From contig JAYVOH010000238.1 in NCBI GenBank assembly GCA_043758025.1, positions 1 through 9,936 of the forward strand: a stretch of DNA of 9,936 bases. The letters run 5' to 3'. A program made the translations under genes and the position numbers. The stretch is from VFKE01 sp043758025 (lineage in GTDB: Bacteria; Verrucomicrobiota; Verrucomicrobiia; Verrucomicrobiales; Verrucomicrobiaceae). Of the stretch, positions 6,064 through 9,936 are shown one piece after another (within the stretch, counting starts at the first letter, position 1; the number at the start of each line of letters is the position of its first letter). The notes beneath the pieces were generated by a model that searched no databases, was not told the DNA's origin, and was given only the letters and a program-made list of their open reading frames with translations.

Positions 6064-7050
6064 ATGTTATCTGAAGCCGAACTGCTCGAACTCACCCGCC
6101 ATGCGTTGACGCAATGGCCTGCGCCAGCCCGGCTCTCGGCCATCGTGAAGGGCGGTTCCGACCGCCATTACTACCGCGTGCAGTTCGAGGATCCGGCCAG
6201 CCCCACCGTCATCCTCATGGCCTACACGCTGGCGCGTCCCGACAATCCGCGCTTTGTCCCGGCCACCGGGCGCTTGAAAAAACTTGGTGTGCGCGTGCCG
6301 GAAATTTACGCAAACGACACCAAAAATCTGCTGGTCTGGCTGGAGGACTTGGGCAGCATGGACCTTCATGCCATCCGCAATGAACCGTGGGAAACGCGCC
6401 GCCCCATTTATGAGGATGCACTGCGCGAAGCCGCGAAGCTGCACACCGTCAATGCCGCCGCACTCACCGAGTCCGACCTTGCGGAAATGGAATTGTGTTT
6501 CGATGAAAAGCTCTATGAATGGGAGCAAAATTATTTTCTCGGCCATTACGTTCGCGACATGCGTCAGCAAGACACCACCAGCGCGCCCCTGAATGGTGCG
6601 CACGCTGCGCTGCGCCAGCTCCAGGTCCATCTCGCCTCGCTCCCGCGTGGTCTGGTGCATCGTGATTTCCAAAGCCAGAACATCCTCATCCGTAACGACG
6701 CGGCCTGGCTCATCGACTATCAGGGCACGCGACCCGGACTGGCCGAGTATGATCTGGCCTCCCTGCTGCTCGATCCCTATGTGAACCTCACCGATGAAGA
6801 GAGAAATGACCTTCTCTCATGGTATGCCAACCACACCTCGCGCGATCTGGCCGCGCTGCGTGAGACGTATTACCTCTGCGCTGCGCAACGGCTGATGCAA
6901 GCCATCGGTGCCTATGCCAATCTCAGCCGCAATCTCGGCAAGCCTCAGTTCGCGCAACACATCCCCGTCGCTCTATCTCGGCTCTCCGCTGTGTGCACCG
7001 CGCATCCGATGCTGCAACCCTTGCTGAGTTTTACCGCAATCACCGACTGA
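6064..7050 (+). CDS. AmgK-like sugar kinase, aminoglycoside phosphotransferase fold
   Basis: 328 residues. The APH/choline kinase fold is shown by a nucleotide-loop segment GGSDRHYYRV (30-39), the catalytic loop LVHRDFQSQNILI (197-209) with Asp201 as base and Asn206 for metal, and DYQGTRPG (218-225), in which Asp218 takes the place of the metal-binding DFG aspartate. EYDLASLLLDPYV (228-240) is typical of this family. AmgK phosphorylates the anomeric hydroxyl of MurNAc and GlcNAc using ATP, giving the sugar-1-phosphate that MurU activates. The length matches AmgK (about 340 residues). The call rests on the fold and on the nucleotidyltransferase gene 39 bases upstream. True aminoglycoside resistance is unlikely in this setting. 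It is cytoplasmic. recR follows after only 7 bases. Confidence 0.8.
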   Translation: MLSEAELLELTRHALTQWPAPARLSAIVKGGSDRHYYRVQFEDPASPTVILMAYTLARPDNPRFVPATGRLKKLGVRVPEIYANDTKNLLVWLEDLGSMDLHAIRNEPWETRRPIYEDALREAAKLHTVNAAALTESDLAEMELCFDEKLYEWEQNYFLGHYVRDMRQQDTTSAPLNGAHAALRQLQVHLASLPRGLVHRDFQSQNILIRNDAAWLIDYQGTRPGLAEYDLASLLLDPYVNLTDEERNDLLSWYANHTSRDLAALRETYYLCAAQRLMQAIGAYANLSRNLGKPQFAQHIPVALSRLSAVCTAHPMLQPLLSFTAITD

Positions 7051-7057
7051 CCATCCG

Positions 7058-7672
7058 ATGGCCAACGCCGATTATCCAGCCCCCATCCAAAAGCTCATGC
7101 TGTTGTTGAAATCTCTGCCCGGACTCGGCCCGCGCAGCGCGGAACGGCTGGTGCTCTGGCTCATGGGCCGTGGTGCCGACCGGGTCCCGCAACTGGCGGA
7201 AGCTCTCGCCCATCTGCGGGCGCGGGTTTCAGAATGCCCCGACTGCGGCTTCTTCATGGAGCGCGAAACTGCTTGCCTTTTTTGCCACAACGAAAAGCGC
7301 AATGCAAAATTGATCTGCGTGGTCGAGTCAGCCGCCGATGTCCTTCGCTTGGAACGCAGCGGCGCGTATGCCGGACTCTATCATGTGCTCGGCGGCAAAC
7401 TGTCGCCACTGGACAACGTCACTCCATCCGACCTGCGCATTGAAGACCTACTGCGTCGCGTGATAGAGCATCCGCCGGAAGAAGTCATCATTGCCCTCAG
7501 TTCCGATGTCGAGGGTGAATCGACCGCGCACTATCTCGCCGACCTCTTGCGCGCTTCGGGTGCCAGGATCACACGTCTCGCGCAAGGCATGCCCGCCGGT
7601 GGCGGCTTGGAGCATGTCGATGAATTAACCCTTCATCAGGCGCTCAGTGGCCGGCGCTTGCTGGCGGAGTAA
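7058..7672 (+). CDS. recR: Recombination mediator protein RecR
   Basis: 204 residues, the normal RecR length. The helix-hairpin-helix region holds LPGLGPRSAERLVLWL (20-35). The zinc finger is C60-x2-C63-x9-C73-x2-C76. The Toprim domain begins ICVVESAADVLRLERSG and includes YHVLGGKLSPLDNVTP. The C-terminal part has VEGESTAHYLADLL and GMPAGGGLEHVDELTLHQALSGRR, close to the family's GxPxGGxLEYVDxxTLxxALxGRR. RecR forms a ring-shaped clamp with RecO and helps load RecA on SSB-coated gapped DNA. In many bacteria recR sits with dnaX and the YbaB/EbfC gene. Here it is between a cell-wall sugar kinase (7 bases) and lnt (15 bases), so it is probably co-transcribed with envelope genes. Confidence 0.97.
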   Translation: MANADYPAPIQKLMLLLKSLPGLGPRSAERLVLWLMGRGADRVPQLAEALAHLRARVSECPDCGFFMERETACLFCHNEKRNAKLICVVESAADVLRLERSGAYAGLYHVLGGKLSPLDNVTPSDLRIEDLLRRVIEHPPEEVIIALSSDVEGESTAHYLADLLRASGARITRLAQGMPAGGGLEHVDELTLHQALSGRRLLAE

Positions 7673-7687
7673 ATCCAGAATCAAATT

Positions 7688-9388
7688 ATGTTGCGCGCGA
7701 TTCTCGGTAAACTGCCCCGCTATTCTGCGGCCATGGCTGCCGGAGCCTTGCTCACCACAGCCTATGCACCGCGCAACCTGGGTTTGATGGTCTGGGTCTG
7801 GATGCTGCCGCTTCTCATCGCGCTGTGGAGCGGAAATGGAAAAAAAATCCGGAGCGGCTTCTTTCTGGGTCTGGTCGCAGGACTTACTTTCTACATCCCA
7901 AACCTTTCATGGGTTCGTCACTCCTCCCGCGTCATCTATGGAGCCATGGATGACCGCTGGATGGGCTGGCCGGTGGAACTGCTGGGCTGGAGCGCGGTGC
8001 TCGGACTGGCGGGATACCTCGCGCTCTACTGGGGCTTATGGGGCGCATTTGCCGCAACCATCGGCAGACCGCGTATCGGGCCGAACTATCTCGGCTCCAA
8101 TGGTGCCATGTTCAGTCTCTCGCTGGAGTCGTTGCGTTCCGCATTCTTGAATGCCGCCGCATGGACAGGCCTTGAATGGCTCCGCGGCGGTTTGCTCACC
8201 GGCTTCCCTTGGAATGGGCTGGGCGTGCCGATGGCGGCGCAGTTGTCGTTGATCCAGTCGGCTGATCTCGTCGGCGTCACGGGCTTGTCATTCCTGCCGG
8301 TTTTCTGCACGTGCATCGCATACAATACAGCCCTGCGATTCCGCGAAGAAGCGCGCACGTCTCGCGTGCGTCCGCATGTGGATTTCTTCTGCGCCGTGGG
8401 TCTGGTGCTCTTGAACTTCATCTATGGATTCCGTATTCTTTCCTCGCCCGCATCCAAGGACACAGTCCCGCTCCACGTCTTGCTGGTGCAGCAAAACATC
8501 GCCCAGGCAACGAAGTGGAACGGCAAACACACGGAGGAAATTTATCAGGGCTACGGCCAGCTCACCCGCCTCTTTGCCGAACGTGATGCCGTCCATCCCC
8601 CTGATCTGGTGATCTGGCCGGAGAGCGCGCTGCCCCTGCCCTTTCATGATCCAAATCATATTCCCTTTCTCAATGAATTGCTGGCGTCCGGCAATTTCTC
8701 TCTTCTCACCGGCGTGGACATCATGATCCCCAATGAACCGGCCTACACCGGCGCGGCGCTGATGCGGAACAGTTTCGGAAACCACCAGCTCTACCGGAAA
8801 ATCCAGCTGGTTCCCTTCGGGGAATACCTGCCGCTGCGCTCCGTGCCGCTTGTTGAAAAACTTCTCGGCGGTATCTTGCCGGGTGATTTTGCGGCTGGCA
8901 CCGCGACCGAGCCTTTCACCATGGAGAAGCCAGCAGGCGTGCAGTTGATTCCTTTGATCTGTTTCGAAGACACCTTCGGACGTCACGCTCGCAAATTCGT
9001 TAACGGCGATCATCCGCAGCTTCTCGTTAATTGCACGAATGACGGATGGTTTCTGCGCAGCGAGGAGAATGAACAGCATCTCGCCAACGCGCTCTTTCGC
9101 TGCGTCGAATTGCGACGACCTATGGCGCGGGCGGCGAACACCGGCGTTTCCTGCTTCATCAGCAGCACTGGTCTCGTCAACAAAGAAGACCGGCTGACGG
9201 ATCGAAAAAGCGGGAGTGTCTTTATCAAAGGCTGCTTGCGAAAAGAGGTTCGCCTTGAGAAAAATCCTCCGCTCACCTTTTACTCAAAGCACGGCGACCT
9301 CTTCAGCATTGCCATGCTGGTCATCACGTCACTGGTGTTTACGTCAAAGATTCCCTGGCGCACGAGATCTGTTAAAGCACCGGTATGA
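7688..9388 (+). CDS. lnt: Apolipoprotein N-acyltransferase
   Basis: 566 residues, slightly longer than the E. coli enzyme (512). The N-terminal 250 residues hold several membrane segments (about 15-47, 57-71, 95-125, 190-215, 232-250) and the conserved EWLRGGLLTGFPWNGLG (163-179). The periplasmic nitrilase-like domain follows, with the catalytic triad Glu312 (VIWPESALP), Lys371 (YRKIQLVPFGEY) and Cys425 (LICFEDTF). NDGWF (451-455) and the QH...RCVELRRPMARAANTGVS segment are also conserved. A last membrane helix lies at about 539-553. The enzyme moves an acyl chain from phospholipid to the N-terminal cysteine of lipoproteins in the inner membrane. An internal ATG at 7733 is possible but would remove part of the first helix region. 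It is the last gene of the operon, and its end overlaps the convergent phospholipase D gene by 17 bases. Confidence 0.96.
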   Translation: MLRAILGKLPRYSAAMAAGALLTTAYAPRNLGLMVWVWMLPLLIALWSGNGKKIRSGFFLGLVAGLTFYIPNLSWVRHSSRVIYGAMDDRWMGWPVELLGWSAVLGLAGYLALYWGLWGAFAATIGRPRIGPNYLGSNGAMFSLSLESLRSAFLNAAAWTGLEWLRGGLLTGFPWNGLGVPMAAQLSLIQSADLVGVTGLSFLPVFCTCIAYNTALRFREEARTSRVRPHVDFFCAVGLVLLNFIYGFRILSSPASKDTVPLHVLLVQQNIAQATKWNGKHTEEIYQGYGQLTRLFAERDAVHPPDLVIWPESALPLPFHDPNHIPFLNELLASGNFSLLTGVDIMIPNEPAYTGAALMRNSFGNHQLYRKIQLVPFGEYLPLRSVPLVEKLLGGILPGDFAAGTATEPFTMEKPAGVQLIPLICFEDTFGRHARKFVNGDHPQLLVNCTNDGWFLRSEENEQHLANALFRCVELRRPMARAANTGVSCFISSTGLVNKEDRLTDRKSGSVFIKGCLRKEVRLEKNPPLTFYSKHGDLFSIAMLVITSLVFTSKIPWRTRSVKAPV

Positions 9389-9936
9389 ACATCCGCGCGA
9401 GGCCGTCGCGCATCCGCTCAGGGAGGCTGGCTGATCTCAGTTCTTCCAAGGTGACTTCCTCGCTTATCGCGATTTTCTTTTCAAATTCCGCGTTCAGATC
9501 GCCCGCGAGCGCATCATCAAAGCACGCGACATTGAACTCAAAATTCAGGCGCAGGCTGCGCGGATCCCAGTTGGTGCTGCCAATGAGCGACCACGTTCGA
9601 TCTACTGTCATAAACTTGGAGTGATCAAACAGTCCCTCGCATTCAAAAATTCTGACTCCGCGCTCCAACATGTCCGGATAAAGCGTGCGGGCCGCCCACC
9701 GCACGGGCGGAATGTTGTTGGCGCGCGGAGTGACGATCCTCACATCCACACCACGCAAGCAGGCAAGATTCAGCGCCCATTGAATCTGCGGGTCAGGCAG
9801 GAAGTAGGGAGTCATCACGCGAATCTCGCTTCGTGCTGAATTGATCGCAGCAAAGATCGCCTTGGGCATCACCTCGAGATCTTCATCAGGACCATCGGGC
9901 ACACCGATCGCCGCCACCTTGCCGCACGGCTCGATC
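9372..9936 (-). CDS. Cardiolipin synthase-type phospholipase D protein, C-terminal part
   Basis: The frame is open to the window edge, so the start lies outside; about 188 residues are present. After a segment VAAIGVPDGPDED comes the second phospholipase D domain: IRVMTPYFLPDPQIQWAL, VRIVTPRANN, then the HKD motif HSKFMTVD (HxKxxxxD) followed by GSTNWDPRSLRLNFEFN. The end LPERMRDGLARMFIPVL resembles the closing segment of bacterial Cls proteins. Cardiolipin synthases have two HKD motifs and join two phosphatidylglycerol molecules at the inner membrane. The first motif and the N-terminal membrane helices would be upstream of the window. The stop codon is at 9372-9374, inside the convergent lnt gene. 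A related phospholipase D enzyme of another specificity cannot be excluded from this half alone. Confidence 0.88.
   Translation of the reverse strand, partial: IEPCGKVAAIGVPDGPDEDLEVMPKAIFAAINSARSEIRVMTPYFLPDPQIQWALNLACLRGVDVRIVTPRANNIPPVRWAARTLYPDMLERGVRIFECEGLFDHSKFMTVDRTWSLIGSTNWDPRSLRLNFEFNVACFDDALAGDLNAEFEKKIAISEEVTLEELRSASLPERMRDGLARMFIPVL

Noticed and set aside
6067..6672. 201-codon minus-strand open frame inside the AmgK-like kinase gene
   Set aside because: It is antisense to conserved kinase motifs and resembles no known protein.
6064..7050. Aminoglycoside resistance phosphotransferase
   Set aside because: The fold is shared, but the partner nucleotidyltransferase, the length and the GGSDRHYYR segment fit an AmgK-like sugar kinase better, and there is no mobile context.
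8288..9079. 263-codon open frame on the minus strand, inside lnt
   Set aside because: It is antisense to the catalytic domain of lnt, which has its complete Glu-Lys-Cys triad. No family features are seen in the antisense protein.

Overview
The window looks like an ordinary chromosomal stretch from a Verrucomicrobiota bacterium, probably of the Pedosphaera/Limisphaerales kind. The reasons are the moderately high GC content, a secreted PQQ-type propeller protein starting its mature part with the WxxFRGPNGSG signature, a DUF6797-like secreted protein, an RRM protein with a glycine tail, and the general absence of strong Shine-Dalgarno sequences. The taxonomic call is inference from protein style; there is no rRNA gene here. 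I see no tRNA, rRNA, CRISPR array, intact insertion sequence, phage gene or obvious defence system, and no gene-free stretch longer than 300 bases.

Left part (1-2667). A short secreted protein on the minus strand (106-705) resembles only the beginning of a much larger Verrucomicrobia/Planctomycetes family and ends in a tail coded by palindromic DNA that may belong to a dispersed repeat (about 1-145). Divergent from it is an exported PQQ-type beta-propeller protein (839-2134), followed by a small single-pass membrane protein (2242-2667) built like an anti-sigma factor but with no sigma gene beside it.

Middle (2668-5038). A 177-base gap carries a plausible sigma-70-type promoter and a roughly 100-nt leader with two hairpins, the second one nested and reaching almost to the start codon. 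This leads into an RRM RNA-binding protein with a glycine-rich tail (2845-3300), closed by a very good intrinsic terminator. Convergent to it is a two-gene minus-strand operon: a TPR-like helical protein (4562-5038) and a cytoplasmic serine hydrolase of the beta-lactamase/family VIII esterase fold (3388-4554). The hydrolase gene contains a conspicuous AT-rich patch.

Right part (5101-9936). A plus-strand operon with gaps of 39, 7 and 15 bases holds a sugar-phosphate nucleotidyltransferase (MurU-like with an added beta-helix tail), an AmgK-like kinase, recR and lnt. The first two genes fit the anomeric kinase plus uridylyltransferase route that recycles cell-wall amino sugars to UDP-sugars. recR serves recombinational DNA repair. 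lnt completes lipoprotein acylation at the inner membrane. A cardiolipin synthase-type phospholipase D gene (9372 to the edge, incomplete) converges on lnt and overlaps its end by 17 bases. Much of this half is therefore envelope metabolism with recR embedded in it.

No clearly new multi-gene system is visible. The observation most worth testing is the structured leader in front of the RRM gene. Next are the amgK/murU-like pair, the repeat-truncated gene at the left end, and the AT-rich patch in the esterase gene.
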